64,000 nt of DNA from Streptomyces sp. G-G2. GTDB lineage: Bacteria; Actinomycetota; Actinomycetes; Streptomycetales; Streptomycetaceae. Under the pieces are notes generated by a model. That model had not been told where the DNA came from and searched no databases. It saw only the letters and a list, made by a program, of their open reading frames with translations. Where the stretch lies: contig NZ_JASISO010000016.1 in the NCBI RefSeq assembly GCF_030063135.1, positions 1 through 64,000 of the forward strand. Reading direction: 5' to 3'. Positions 1 through 8,685 of the stretch are shown here, piece after piece; positions within the stretch are counted from its first letter, which is position 1; every line of letters begins with the position of its first letter. Position numbers and translations under genes: made by a program.

Positions 1-330
1 TCACCAGCGGCCGTTCCTTCACGCGACGTTGCTCGACACCTCGAAGCGTGAAGAACGGCCGTCCCGCTGTCCCCGGAACGAACCAAGATCAGCAGGTCGG
101 GTGACCAGCGAGGTTAAACAAAAAGCTGAGGGATGCGGATCCTGATCACCGTGAGCGCGGCCACTGCCCAGGTCAAGGAAGACTCGTCCACCGCGGAAGA
201 CTTGGGCAAGGCGGGCACCATTCTTGCTACGGCCAACGAATAGGGGAAGTTGATGTGCTCCGCGTTGACGGACGGATCGTGTCGGCGCTGCTCTTCCTGC
301 TACGGTCGTTCGTTCGCCGAGGAGGTCGTG
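1..330. other. Left edge, no supported gene
   Basis: I see no recognisable gene here. A short plus-strand frame from an ATG at 133 to a TAG at 241 would give a 36-residue peptide with no motif and only a weak purine stretch before it. The longer frames on either strand look like composition-driven shadows. Confidence 0.4.
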
Positions 331-1188
331 ATGACTGGATCCCTGCCCGTTGCTGCCCAGGTGGATTTGCGCCGTCAGCCGGTGGAAGAAGTGTTGGAGC
401 GTGTGGAAGCGGCCCTGCATGTGCGGCTGGATCGGCAGGCATTGGTACGCAAGCGCCGTTCCTTGGGGGGCCGTTCGGACCGGGGGACGTGGGTGCGTAT
501 CGAGCGGCGGGGATTCGAGCGGATCGGCCCGCAGGGCTGGAACGGGACCGAGGCCGCTGCCGTGCTGCAAGGGGTCGCGATGCCCCAGTGGTACCGGGGC
601 GTCGCGTGGCGCGAGCCGGGCGAGCCTGTGATGTGGCGCGCGGACGAGCTGGAGCTGATTCCGTCGCCGCCTGTCGGCAAGGGCGCCCTGCTGCTCGAAG
701 ACCCGGGCCTGCCGGACGAGTGGTGGGAGGCGTTGAACGCTTCGCTGGACGCGCTTGCCTCACAGCAGACGCCGCGGATCGCGACGCCGGACACGGTGAC
801 GATCACGCAGGAGCAGGTGGCCCAGGCCCTCGGGGCGGTCTTCCCCGAGGTGGCCGATACGCGGATCGAGCGGTGGGCGCCGGCTCATGCGGATCTGACA
901 TGGGCCAACGTGATGGGACCGGAGTTCTCGCTCATCGACTGGGAGGACTGGGGCATGGCGCCCCGGGGCCTGGACGCCGCAACGCTGTGGGGCAACGCGC
1001 TTGCCGTCCCGGGGCTCGCGGACCGCGTCCGCCATGAGCGGCGTGCGGACTTGGAGAGCCGGGACGGCAAGCTGATGTCGCTGTTCTTCCTGTCGAAGAT
1101 CGTCGGACCCTACGCGTACGAGGAGGATCCGCTGCTGGCACCGGCCCGGAAGGAAGCCGCGCGCCTGGTAGCCGAGCTTCAGCTCTGA
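331..1188 (+). CDS. APH-like phosphotransferase family protein
   Basis: The 285-residue product looks like an aminoglycoside/choline-kinase-like (APH fold) phosphotransferase. The catalytic loop reads HADLTWAN near residue 186, and the metal-binding segment IDWEDWG follows about 14 residues later; these are the Brenner-type H-x-D-x4-N and D-W-E signatures of the family. The start is placed at the ATG at 331 because GGAGG lies five bases before it; a longer frame from 250 lacks this site. The gene ends 10 bp inside the tail of the convergent aldo/keto reductase gene. The substrate cannot be read from the sequence. The family includes drug-modifying kinases, fructosamine and homoserine kinases, and tailoring kinases in biosynthetic loci. 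The neighbouring oxygenase and reductase make a tailoring role conceivable, but that is inference. Confidence 0.75.
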   Translation: MTGSLPVAAQVDLRRQPVEEVLERVEAALHVRLDRQALVRKRRSLGGRSDRGTWVRIERRGFERIGPQGWNGTEAAAVLQGVAMPQWYRGVAWREPGEPVMWRADELELIPSPPVGKGALLLEDPGLPDEWWEALNASLDALASQQTPRIATPDTVTITQEQVAQALGAVFPEVADTRIERWAPAHADLTWANVMGPEFSLIDWEDWGMAPRGLDAATLWGNALAVPGLADRVRHERRADLESRDGKLMSLFFLSKIVGPYAYEEDPLLAPARKEAARLVAELQL

Positions 1189-2024
1189 CGGCGTCCATGG
1201 AGGGTCCGCAGGTACTGACTGACGGCGGCGGTGTCCACCTCCGCGCCCAGGGCCTGGACCAGCTGGGCCAGGTGCCCAGGATCGTCGGTACCGACGGCCA
1301 CCGCGGAGGCGGTGGGCAGGTGGAACGCGGTCCGGAACGCCGCCTGAACGCGGGACAAGACATCGTGGGGCGGTCGGAGGAACGGGCGGGGGTCGAATTC
1401 CTCCCACACCTTCCCGTGGCCGCCACCGAAGGGACTCATGCCCCAGGTCTCGCCCGCCTGCCAGGCCGTGCGCAGGACGGTGGTGGCGTCGAGTAGATCG
1501 ATGCCCACGAGGAACCCGGTCCGGACCATCAAGACGTCCGGAGACGGAAGGTCGTCCACCTGGACCACGCCGAGCGACCGGGTATCCCAGGAGGCCACAC
1601 CCCACCCGCGGCACAGACCGTCACGGGTGGCGTCGGCCAGGGTGGTGCAGGCATTGCCGAGGAGGGCGTGGCCATCGGCCGGGGACAGGCCCGCGAGGCT
1701 CCGTTCGGGGTTGTGGAGGAGCACGGTGTCAGGTTCCCTGCCGAGCTCCCGGGCCGCCCGCTCGACGGCCAATCGCAGCCGGACCGGATCAAGGGAGTGC
1801 TCAGCACCTCCAGCGCTCGGGAAGAAGCCCACCTTCGTGGAGAGGGTGAACCTCGGCAGTAGATCGGCTGCCGTCTCGGCCAATACCGCGTGCGAGCGGA
1901 AGCCGAGGTAGGGAGCCGCAGTGTCCAGGGCGGTGACGCCGAGGTCGAGCGCGGCCGTCAGGATGTTCCGGTGGTGACGAGACCGGTGTAGGCCGAGGAC
2001 AAGGCGGGGGTCAGCTCCGTGCAC
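1179..2024 (-). CDS. Aldo/keto reductase family protein
   Basis: The 281-residue protein has the aldo/keto reductase layout. An N-terminal strand (LVLGLHRS) is followed by the ALDLGVTALDTAAPY segment, which carries the catalytic Asp and Tyr. STKVGFF comes next (usual catalytic Lys), then a conserved VLLHNPE strand. It would reduce a carbonyl with NADPH in the cytosol. Translation probably starts at the GTG at 2024, preceded by AAGGAGG, and lies inside the 3' end of the upstream JmjC gene (67 bp overlap), so the two are coupled. It shares the orientation of the candidate precursor peptide and oxygenase and could act on the same product, which is inference. The length is near the lower end for the family. 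Confidence 0.8.
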   Translation of the reverse strand: MHGADPRLVLGLHRSRHHRNILTAALDLGVTALDTAAPYLGFRSHAVLAETAADLLPRFTLSTKVGFFPSAGGAEHSLDPVRLRLAVERAARELGREPDTVLLHNPERSLAGLSPADGHALLGNACTTLADATRDGLCRGWGVASWDTRSLGVVQVDDLPSPDVLMVRTGFLVGIDLLDATTVLRTAWQAGETWGMSPFGGGHGKVWEEFDPRPFLRPPHDVLSRVQAAFRTAFHLPTASAVAVGTDDPGHLAQLVQALGAEVDTAAVSQYLRTLHGRRQS

Positions 2025-3169
2025 AGTTCCTCCTTCACCAGGACTTCGGCGAGCTGTTCCACGTCCACGCCGGTCTTCGCGGCGGCGTCGGCGATGTCGA
2101 CGGGGTGGCCGCTCAACAGCAGGGCCAGGGCGGGGTACGCCTTGCCGGCGAACGTGAGCTTCTTACCCGCAGCGAGGACATCCACGGTGTCGCCCTGCTG
2201 CTCGATCACGGGCTCGAAGTCGGTGACGCACACGACGGCCGCGGGGTTGCCGAACAGGCCGGTGGCCGGGACGTGCCGGGCGGCCAGGCGTTCCCGCTCG
2301 CGGGCATCGAAGAAGTCCTGCGGAGTCAGCTTCGTAGCCATCTCGGCGACGACGTCGGCCAGGAGCTGCTGCTGTCCCTCCCACTGGCCGGGGGAGTTCC
2401 AGCGGTCCAGGTCGTAGCGGAACAGGTCCTGCGTGCGGGCCTGGTCGGCGAGCCAGGCCAGCCAGTTCACGCCGACGCGCTTCACGATGCCGAAGGTGGC
2501 ATGGAGGCTGTAGCCGTCGCCCTGGTCGTCGCGGGTGGCCTGGTGCCAGAAGCCGCGCGGGATGTGCATCACGTCGCCGGGCTCCATGACGCCCTGCCAC
2601 ACGATTTCCTCGCTGGGCTCGGCGTTGGGGGCGGAGTCGCGGTACATCGGAACCTTGCGCGAGGTGCCGCGGACTTCCCAGCTCTTGCGGCCGGCGAGCT
2701 GGACGATCACGGTGTCGTGGTCGTCCCAGTGGAGCTTGAAGCCGCTGGCGTCCTGGGTGGTCAGGTAGGCGTTCACCTGTACCAGTTCGCGGGCCCACCA
2801 CTGGAGCGCACGGCAGGTGGCCTCCATGGCCGGGTCGAAGAAGTCGACCTCGTCCAGGACCATGGTGCAGCCCTCGCGCATCAGCCCGCCGACGCGGCGC
2901 ATGTCGGCCATGGGGATGGCCTGTCCCCGCCGGGTGACGGAGGGCTGGATGTAGCGGCCGGGGTGCAGTTCGGCCCCGTCCTGGAAGATGCGGAACTGGG
3001 GCGTGGTGACGCTGCGGCGCATCACCACGTCCAGCAGTTTCCTGGGGTTGAGCAGGCGATCGAGCAGTTCAAGGTCCTCGATCGTTCCCCGGGCGAAGGC
3101 GGCTCCGAGTGCACCGGGCCCGTCCCAGCCGAGGGCTTTCTCCAGTGCGGTGACGAAGTGGTGGTCCAC
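1958..3169 (-). CDS. JmjC/cupin-domain oxygenase (ROXA-like)
   Basis: The 403-residue protein carries a JmjC-type double-stranded beta-helix. The Fe(II) triad is visible as H147 and D149 in KLHWDDHD and H209 in HIPRGFWHQ. A helical C-terminal half follows, as in bacterial ribosomal oxygenases (RoxA/YcfD type). Family knowledge predicts a 2-oxoglutarate-dependent protein or peptide hydroxylase. Translation begins at a GTG at 3169 with GGAGGAA upstream. The gene follows a 51-residue peptide gene across a strong hairpin and overlaps the downstream aldo/keto reductase. That setting fits a peptide-tailoring enzyme better than a ribosomal-protein hydroxylase, but the substrate is not proven. RoxA-type enzymes normally stand alone, so the clustering is the unusual point. 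Confidence 0.8.
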   Translation of the reverse strand: MDHHFVTALEKALGWDGPGALGAAFARGTIEDLELLDRLLNPRKLLDVVMRRSVTTPQFRIFQDGAELHPGRYIQPSVTRRGQAIPMADMRRVGGLMREGCTMVLDEVDFFDPAMEATCRALQWWARELVQVNAYLTTQDASGFKLHWDDHDTVIVQLAGRKSWEVRGTSRKVPMYRDSAPNAEPSEEIVWQGVMEPGDVMHIPRGFWHQATRDDQGDGYSLHATFGIVKRVGVNWLAWLADQARTQDLFRYDLDRWNSPGQWEGQQQLLADVVAEMATKLTPQDFFDARERERLAARHVPATGLFGNPAAVVCVTDFEPVIEQQGDTVDVLAAGKKLTFAGKAYPALALLLSGHPVDIADAAAKTGVDVEQLAEVLVKEELCTELTPALSSAYTGLVTTGTS

Positions 3170-3203
3170 GTGTTCCTCCGGTCGGCGTCATGGGCGTGAG
3201 GGC

Positions 3204-3235
3204 CCGGGGGCCCGTCGTGGATGACGGGCCCCCGG
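3204..3235 (-). terminator. Strong hairpin between peptide gene and JmjC gene
   Basis: A perfect 13-bp stem (3204-3216 pairing with 3223-3235) closes a six-base loop. It lies between the stop of the small peptide gene and the GTG of the oxygenase. It has no U-tract, so it may act as a partial terminator or mRNA stabiliser that raises the upstream transcript over the downstream one. Such an element is common between precursor and enzyme genes in RiPP operons. Confidence 0.7.
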
Positions 3236-3260
3236 TCGGTGCTGCGGCGTGCTGGTGGTG

Positions 3261-3416
3261 CTACTCCTGCGGGAGGTTCAGGCCGTCGCGGTTCTCACCG
3301 TCGTCGCCCGCGGAGGTACCGGTGGAGTCGGACTCGGCCGCCGCGGCGGTGAAGCGGTCCTGGACCTTGATCAGGCTCTCGACGCCGATCAAAAGGTCTT
3401 CCTTCTGTGCTGCCAT
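3261..3416 (-). CDS. Small acidic peptide, candidate RiPP precursor
   Basis: This 51-residue frame starts at the ATG at 3416 with GGAGA a few bases upstream; an in-frame ATG at 3428 has no good ribosome site. The N-terminal half (MAAQKEDLLIGVESLIKVQ) is helix-prone and amphipathic. The C-terminal half is small, acidic and hydroxyl-rich and ends in GLNLPQE. This leader-like plus core-like division, the hairpin that follows, and the downstream JmjC oxygenase and aldo/keto reductase suggest a ribosomal peptide precursor. I do not recognise the family. It could also be an unrelated small regulatory protein. Asp, Asn and Arg residues of the C-terminal part would be possible hydroxylation sites. 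Confidence 0.55.
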   Translation of the reverse strand: MAAQKEDLLIGVESLIKVQDRFTAAAAESDSTGTSAGDDGENRDGLNLPQE

Positions 3417-3579
3417 GTGTGTCTCCATTTCCTGGAAGTCCAGGGCCGACGGGTGCCAGCCCAGCCCCGATGGGGCGTGCCTCACCAGCTCGGTTGTTTC
3501 GGGGCCGGTGAGGAGACGGAGGTGGCGTGAGGCCACGGATCGAGCGAACGCGGGATTCGTGCCGGAAGCCGGTTGCCGG

Positions 3580-3804
3580 TCAGCGGCCGGGATCACCGGC
3601 GATTGCCAGGGTGACCACCAGGACGATGACGACGGCGGCGTAGAGGAGCACGGCGAGCTGTTGGCGCCAACCCCGCGGCGCTCGACCGCGTACCCAGGAA
3701 TCCCGTTCTAAGGGAGCTTTCAACGTCGGAAGGCGGCCACTACGCCGCCCCCGGCGCGATGGATGCCGGCTGAAGGGCACGGACCGACGACGAGGTACCG
3801 CCAC
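3580..3804 (-). CDS. Small single-pass membrane protein
   Basis: The frame (74 residues from a GTG at 3804) has an arginine-rich N-terminal half and one clear membrane span, LAVLLYAAVVIVLVVTLAIA, ending four residues before the C-terminus. The positive-inside pattern puts the N-terminus in the cytosol. The exact start is uncertain; the first 35 residues overlap the next gene upstream and may not be translated. It precedes the candidate peptide locus on the same strand. No function is recognised. Confidence 0.4.
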   Translation of the reverse strand: MAVPRRRSVPFSRHPSRRGRRSGRLPTLKAPLERDSWVRGRAPRGWRQQLAVLLYAAVVIVLVVTLAIAGDPGR

Positions 3805-4039
3805 AGCGGGGGCACTCGCACGGGGGGTAGCGGCCAGGGTTGGAGAGGATGTCGAACGGGTCGCCTTCCAGGACCCGTGTGTTCGGCGACCACGTCCGGC
3901 CCGAGTCCCGCGATACCCGGATGCTCATCAGGACGCGGGGCTCTATGCCCAGCTCAGGGGTTGCCCCGAGGGCCGTTCGCTCTGTGTCAGGAGTGCCCGC
4001 CGAATCGTTCAAGGCGGTCGTCCTCGGTCGCTTCGCCAT
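3740..4039 (-). CDS. Hypothetical protein with Cys-rich motif
   Basis: The 99-residue protein starts MAKRPRTT and contains a compact PPCECPRCGG motif near residue 75 that could bind zinc. A central segment (RVSRDSGRTWSP) precedes it. I do not recognise a family. No clear Shine-Dalgarno is seen before the ATG. It diverges from the XRE regulator at 4162, and the roughly 120 bp between them probably hold both promoters. Confidence 0.5.
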   Translation of the reverse strand: MAKRPRTTALNDSAGTPDTERTALGATPELGIEPRVLMSIRVSRDSGRTWSPNTRVLEGDPFDILSNPGRYPPCECPRCGGTSSSVRALQPASIAPGAA

Positions 4040-4161
4040 GTTCAGAAGGATCGCGATCAGGACGACGAGCCAGAAAGGCCCAGCGGATTACCCAACTTGG
4101 GTAACATCACGTTCGGTTGAGACCTTGAAGCGATCCGTAGTCTTCCTCCGGAGCGTGCCCG

Positions 4162-5520
4162 ATGCCCGAGACACGTCGTACGAAGGAACTACCAGTAAGT
4201 CTGCTCACCGAGCCCGAGATGATCGACGCGTGCCGCCTGCGCGACTTTGCGAGGGTCTTTCGCCTGGTCAAGACTCGGGCAGGCATCTACCCGTCGATGA
4301 TCGCGCGGCAGTGCGAGCTGACGCCGAGCCGAGTGGGAGAGGTGATCGCGGGTCAGCGACAGCTCCTCCACATGGACGTGATCGAGCGGATCGCCGATGG
4401 ATTGCGCATCCCGGGGCACATGCTCGGGCTTGCCCGCCGTACGTGGGAGACGCCGGCTGTATTGGCCGTAGCCGAGCGGGAACGGCCGGAGTTCGGTCAC
4501 GTGCCCGTTGAGCCGAAGCCCCTCAGCGCCTTACCGGGCGTGGAGGTGGACAGCATCCTGGCCCTGGCCGCCGGGACCAACCCGAGCCCATCCACACTGC
4601 ACGCCCTGCGTTCTTCGATCGAGGACTACTGGCGTCGCGACGACGAGCACGGGGGCGAGACGCTTCGACCCGCTGTCGTCGGCCAACTGCGATACGTCGA
4701 AGGGCTACTGAAGGACCAGCGACCGACGCCGATACAGCACGGCCTGTACGGCATCGCGGCGGAGCTGGCGCGGCTGACCGGGTGGACGTACTTCGATGCC
4801 CGGCAGTACCACCAGGCTCGCGCATACTTCTCCGAAGCTCTGCAACTGGCCCGGGAGATTGACGACCACCCATTCATGGCCAACGTGCTGGCGTGCATGA
4901 GCCTGCAAGCGACCTACCAGGACAAGCCGACGGACGCCCTTGCGCTGGTGTCTGCCGCCCAAGACCAGGCCCGAGCGGCCAGCGGCACGACGCCGAGAGT
5001 CCGGGCCATGCTGGCCATGCGTGAGGCGTTCGCCCACGCGACCTTGGGCGACCGGACAGCGACCCACACCGCGATCTCCGAGGCACACAGTCAGTACGGC
5101 CGGATCAAGGCGGACGACCCGGACCCCGCATGGGTGACGTACTTCGACGAGCCGAAGCTCATCGTGGACACGGGCATCGCGCACGGCCGTCTCGGCGAGG
5201 CAGCGATCGCCGAACCGTTGATCGCGGACGCGCTGGAGCGAGAGGACCCCGCGAACCAGCGCGGTAGGGCGTTCCACGCCTTCTGGTTGGCCCGTACGCA
5301 GCTCCAGCGCGGCAAGCTCGACCAGGCGTGCCACACGGCGATCGAGGCGCTGGTGCCCGCCGCAGCCGTGTCGTCCGAGCGGGTGACCGGGCACCTTCGC
5401 GAGTTCTACGAACAGCTTGCGCCCTATCGCGAGGTGCCGGCCGCAGTCGCCTTCGAGGCACGCCTACGAGCGATGCTTCCCCCGCAGGGTCAGCGAACCC
5501 CTCCATCCATCAGGACGTAG
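4162..5520 (+). CDS. XRE-family regulator with TPR-like domain
   Basis: This 452-residue protein has an N-terminal Cro/C1-type helix-turn-helix at about residues 22-75 (RDFARVFRLVKTRAGIYPSM, followed by the recognition region TPSRVGEVIAGQR). After it comes a long alpha-helical region with TPR-like pairs such as ARAYFSEALQLAREI and LALVSAAQDQAR. This architecture is very common in Streptomyces. It usually represses or activates a neighbouring gene in response to a peptide or small ligand bound by the TPR part. GGAG lies six to ten bases before the ATG. It ends 31 bp inside the convergent Nudix gene. The target is unknown; the divergent Cys-rich gene or the peptide locus are the nearest candidates. 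Confidence 0.8.
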   Translation: MPETRRTKELPVSLLTEPEMIDACRLRDFARVFRLVKTRAGIYPSMIARQCELTPSRVGEVIAGQRQLLHMDVIERIADGLRIPGHMLGLARRTWETPAVLAVAERERPEFGHVPVEPKPLSALPGVEVDSILALAAGTNPSPSTLHALRSSIEDYWRRDDEHGGETLRPAVVGQLRYVEGLLKDQRPTPIQHGLYGIAAELARLTGWTYFDARQYHQARAYFSEALQLAREIDDHPFMANVLACMSLQATYQDKPTDALALVSAAQDQARAASGTTPRVRAMLAMREAFAHATLGDRTATHTAISEAHSQYGRIKADDPDPAWVTYFDEPKLIVDTGIAHGRLGEAAIAEPLIADALEREDPANQRGRAFHAFWLARTQLQRGKLDQACHTAIEALVPAAAVSSERVTGHLREFYEQLAPYREVPAAVAFEARLRAMLPPQGQRTPPSIRT

Positions 5521-6023
5521 AGCAGGCCGACGAGCGAGCCGCTGCTGACGATCTCGCGGCGGTCGATCATGCCCCGGATGTTCGCCAGCGGAATCCACTC
5601 GATCCGGTCCGACTCGTTCTTCTCGGTCGGCGGCCCGTCGTACGTGGCGCCGACCGCGCGGAACAAGTGGTGCTGGGAGTCGGTGATGCCGTTCGCCGGT
5701 TCGGCATAGATCAGCGGCTTCATCGGGCCCGGACGCCAACCAGTCTCTTCGAGGACTTCACGGGCGGCAGCCTCACCAGGCGTCTCGCCTGCCTCCACCA
5801 GGCCCATGGGCAGCTCCCAAGCCCACGCGTCCGTGATGAAGCGGTGACGCCACATCATCAGGACCTCTTGGCGGTCGTTGATCACAGCGGCCACAGCCAG
5901 GTGGCGGAGCTTGACGACGTGGTGTTCCCAGCGGTTCCCGTCCGGCGTCTCGATGTCGGTGAGCCACAGGTTCACCCACTTGTTTTCGTAGATCGGACGT
6001 TCACCGTGGATCTTCCACTGCAT
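5490..6023 (-). CDS. Nudix hydrolase
   Basis: The 177-residue protein carries an intact Nudix box, GLVEAGETPGEAAAREVLEE followed by TGW, near residues 74-96. It should cleave a nucleoside diphosphate linked to another group, with Mg bound by the box glutamates. The segment before the box (WRHRFITDAWAWELPMGLVE) and the SDRIEWIPL segment after it resemble ADP-ribose pyrophosphatases. I start it at the ATG at 6023 (MQWKIHGERP) because GAGGGG precedes it; the frame stays open 42 codons further upstream with non-family sequence. It lies convergent to the XRE gene at 4162 and is separated from the HAD gene by about 75 bp. Confidence 0.8.
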   Translation of the reverse strand: MQWKIHGERPIYENKWVNLWLTDIETPDGNRWEHHVVKLRHLAVAAVINDRQEVLMMWRHRFITDAWAWELPMGLVEAGETPGEAAAREVLEETGWRPGPMKPLIYAEPANGITDSQHHLFRAVGATYDGPPTEKNESDRIEWIPLANIRGMIDRREIVSSGSLVGLLYVLMDGGVR

Positions 6024-6099
6024 CGCTGCGGCCCCTCTCGATCGGCCTCCAGCATCGCAGAATAGGCCTGTACGGCGGCCAGGTTCAGGCAAATTCACG

Positions 6100-6873
6100 T
6101 CACAATGACGAATATGGGCGGGGCTCTTCAGCGCTGCCGACATTGGCACGGCTCGTCGTCGTCAGCGCAACGATGCCCTCCAGAACCCGTGCCACGTCTG
6201 CGAGGGAGTCGAATACGAGGTCGGCGCCAGCCTTGGTAAGTTCGGCGGCCGTGGTCTTGCCCGATGCGATGCCGATGACGGGGGCACCGCCCTCGAGGCC
6301 GGTGCGGACATCCTCCAGCGAGTCCCCGATGATCACGGTGTTCGAGCGGGTGAAGACCGTGCCGTATTTGACCTGGGCGCGCTTCTGGGCGATGGCGACG
6401 AGCGCCGGCCGGTGGTGGTCGTCAGAGGCGAAGCCGCCGATCTCGATGTCGAGGAGGCCGTCGAGGTCGAAGGCGGCGAGCTTGAGCACGGCGTTCGGTT
6501 TGAGGTTCCCGGTCACGGCGGTCGGGATCAAGCCGGGGTGATCGTGCATCGCACGCAGCGCTGCGGCGGCTCCTGGCATGAGGACGCCCTGTGCACGCAG
6601 ATCCTCCGCATGTGTGGCGAGGTGGACCGGCAGGAGATCCACCATGCGCGGCAGCAGACCATCGACTTCGCCTTCCGGGACTCCGTTGTCGATAAGGAGC
6701 GATCGGATAGCCAGCGGCATGGTGACGCCGGTGCCGCGGGCCGGCAAGTGTTCGGCGGGGCGGCCGACGACCTCGGCGAAGGTCTCGCGGTAGACCTGCC
6801 GGTCGATGTCGCCGACGTACAGCAGTGTGCGGTCGATGTCCCACAGCACGAGGACCTGCTGGGCCTGGGTCAC
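6100..6873 (-). CDS. HAD-superfamily hydrolase (phosphoglycolate phosphatase-like)
   Basis: The 257-residue protein shows the three HAD motifs. These are the nucleophile motif DIDRTL near residue 12, TAVTGN near residue 118, and IIGDSLEDVRTG near residue 186. A helical cap lies between motifs one and two, as in subfamily IA phosphatases. It would dephosphorylate a small phosphorylated metabolite. It begins at a GTG at 6873 with AAGGAGC upstream. It starts only two bases after the stop of the XRE-TPR gene, so the two form a transcription unit. The physiological substrate cannot be told. Confidence 0.8.
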   Translation of the reverse strand: MTQAQQVLVLWDIDRTLLYVGDIDRQVYRETFAEVVGRPAEHLPARGTGVTMPLAIRSLLIDNGVPEGEVDGLLPRMVDLLPVHLATHAEDLRAQGVLMPGAAAALRAMHDHPGLIPTAVTGNLKPNAVLKLAAFDLDGLLDIEIGGFASDDHHRPALVAIAQKRAQVKYGTVFTRSNTVIIGDSLEDVRTGLEGGAPVIGIASGKTTAAELTKAGADLVFDSLADVARVLEGIVALTTTSRANVGSAEEPRPYSSL

Positions 6874-6875
6874 GT

Positions 6876-8390
6876 TCAGCTCCTTGCACCGGTCACGAGT
6901 GCGGAACGGTCGATCAGTTCCCGAGCGTACGGGCTGCGGCGAACCGGGGCGAGCTCGCCGATCATGTCCTCGATGTGCTCGTTGAGGCGGGCCGATTGGA
7001 GCTGTTCGGCAAGGTCGAGCGCGTGGTGTGCCGTGGTGCAGCCTGCTTCGAGCTCGCCCTTCCGGAGGTAGGCGGAGGCCGCGCGGGAGAGGAACAGGGC
7101 GTTGGTGCGTTGGTCTGCCGGGTTAAGGGCCTTGCGTGCCTCGGTGAAGCTGACGGCGGCATAGGGCGCATCGTCCAGGTCGAGATAGGCGCTGCCCGAC
7201 TGGCCGTGGATCTCACCTTCGTTGATCCAGTACAGCCAGTGGGGGTCGAACTCGGAACGCCCCCGGGCGCAGAGTTCAGCTGCCTCGCCGAGCGCGATTA
7301 GGGCTGCCTGCCGTTCCCCGAGTTTGGCATGCCCGCGTGCTTGCCGGGTCAGCAGCATCGCCTCCAGGGCGGGGGTGCCCAGGGTCTTGATCTTCTCGCG
7401 GGCGGCTCGAGCCGCGGTGACTGCGCTGCGTGGCTGTCCGGTGGAGTATCCGTGGATGGCCAGGTAGGACAGGGCGCCGGCCCCCAGGCGGTCGTCGCCG
7501 GAGACCTTGGCGGCGCGTAGTGCGGCGAGCAGGTAGCTCTGCGCGTGGTCGTGGCGCCCGGAGTCGAAGGCGAACCAGCCGGTCTGGGTGGCGGTGTCGG
7601 CGACAATGGCCGCCAGGCGGCGGCCTATGTCCTCGGTGTATGACGCCTTCTGTAGAAGGCGTTTGAGGAGTTCGAGGTGCGCGTCGCCGAGCTCGGTGAG
7701 GGTGCCGCTGCCGGCGCTGGCGTCCATGATGCGCAGGTGGTCGGTGGTCGCCTGCAGGTTGTCCAATAGGTCTGAGGTGAGCTGGCTGCCGTCCGCAGCG
7801 CGTTGAAGGGGCTCTGCCTCAGCTGTGCCCCAGTAGTGGACGAAGGCGGTGAGCGCGATGCCGCTCACCGTGAGGAACTGCCGACGGTCAAGCACGTCGC
7901 CTCCAACCGCGTGGTTCAGTGCCGCCACCATACGGGCCGCAGTCCAGGGCAAGGTTGGGTCGAGATCTCCGGCCGACTGGTCCGCCGGCCGCTGAAGCGG
8001 TCTGCCCGCTGACCGTGGGAGCGGGAGCTGTAGGAGCTCGGCGGGTGCGCCGATGCCTGCGACGAATTCGATGATCTTGTCGATGTTGGTGAGGCGGCGG
8101 CTGCCCGACTCCAGCATGGACAAGAACGCCTGGCTCAGTCCCGTGAGCTGGGCCATGTCCTCTTGGCGCAGCGAGCCTCGCTGTCTGATTAAACGGCTGG
8201 CCTTGCCGAAGTCCAGGGCTGCAAGGGCCTGCCGGACATCGAGGTCTTGCCAGACCCGCTCCGGTACGGCGGGTAACGCGGGGGTGGAAGGGATGCGAGA
8301 TCGCGCGCAAGCGGAGCAGAGCCCGTCCGGGTTGTACTGGCTGAGCCGGCAACCGCAGTCGTCGCACTGTCGCAGCGCCTGCTGGGCCAC
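6876..8390 (-). CDS. XRE-TPR regulator with N-terminal zinc ribbon
   Basis: This 504-residue protein begins with a small treble-clef-like element (CDDCG near residue 9 and CSAC near residue 26). A Cro/C1 helix-turn-helix follows at about residues 61-115 (QEDMAQLTGLSQAFLSMLES), and then about 350 residues of TPR-type helices. The regulator fold is common in Streptomyces; the added Cys4 ribbon is less usual. The start is a GTG at 8390 preceded by GGAGG. It is co-transcribed with the HAD hydrolase, which begins two bases after its stop. The region upstream (8391-8685) probably contains its promoter. Confidence 0.75.
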   Translation of the reverse strand: MAQQALRQCDDCGCRLSQYNPDGLCSACARSRIPSTPALPAVPERVWQDLDVRQALAALDFGKASRLIRQRGSLRQEDMAQLTGLSQAFLSMLESGSRRLTNIDKIIEFVAGIGAPAELLQLPLPRSAGRPLQRPADQSAGDLDPTLPWTAARMVAALNHAVGGDVLDRRQFLTVSGIALTAFVHYWGTAEAEPLQRAADGSQLTSDLLDNLQATTDHLRIMDASAGSGTLTELGDAHLELLKRLLQKASYTEDIGRRLAAIVADTATQTGWFAFDSGRHDHAQSYLLAALRAAKVSGDDRLGAGALSYLAIHGYSTGQPRSAVTAARAAREKIKTLGTPALEAMLLTRQARGHAKLGERQAALIALGEAAELCARGRSEFDPHWLYWINEGEIHGQSGSAYLDLDDAPYAAVSFTEARKALNPADQRTNALFLSRAASAYLRKGELEAGCTTAHHALDLAEQLQSARLNEHIEDMIGELAPVRRSPYARELIDRSALVTGARS

Positions 8391-8685
8391 CTGTACCTCC
8401 CCTAACGAAAGTGCGTCAGCCGTCGGCGTAGCCCGCCGAAAACCGAGATCACCTCAGTGATATCACCGGCGGAATGTGCGCACCGGGCGTTTCCCGGTCA
8501 GCCTTGTGCCTCAATCAGCCTCTGTTCAGGGCCGATTACCACTCGCAGCACGAACGCATCCGGGCCCGTGTACCTCTCGCACCGGTTCGTCGGCAATGTC
8601 GTCGGAAATGGGCTTGGGCTCCGCTACGGGGGACTTGAGCCGGGAACGGGCCACATCACCGGCGGTTCGGAAGGGGGACACATCC

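Noticed and set aside
133..243. 36-codon plus-strand frame at the left edge
   Set aside because: No family resemblance, weak ribosome site and no partner gene; not supportable as a gene.
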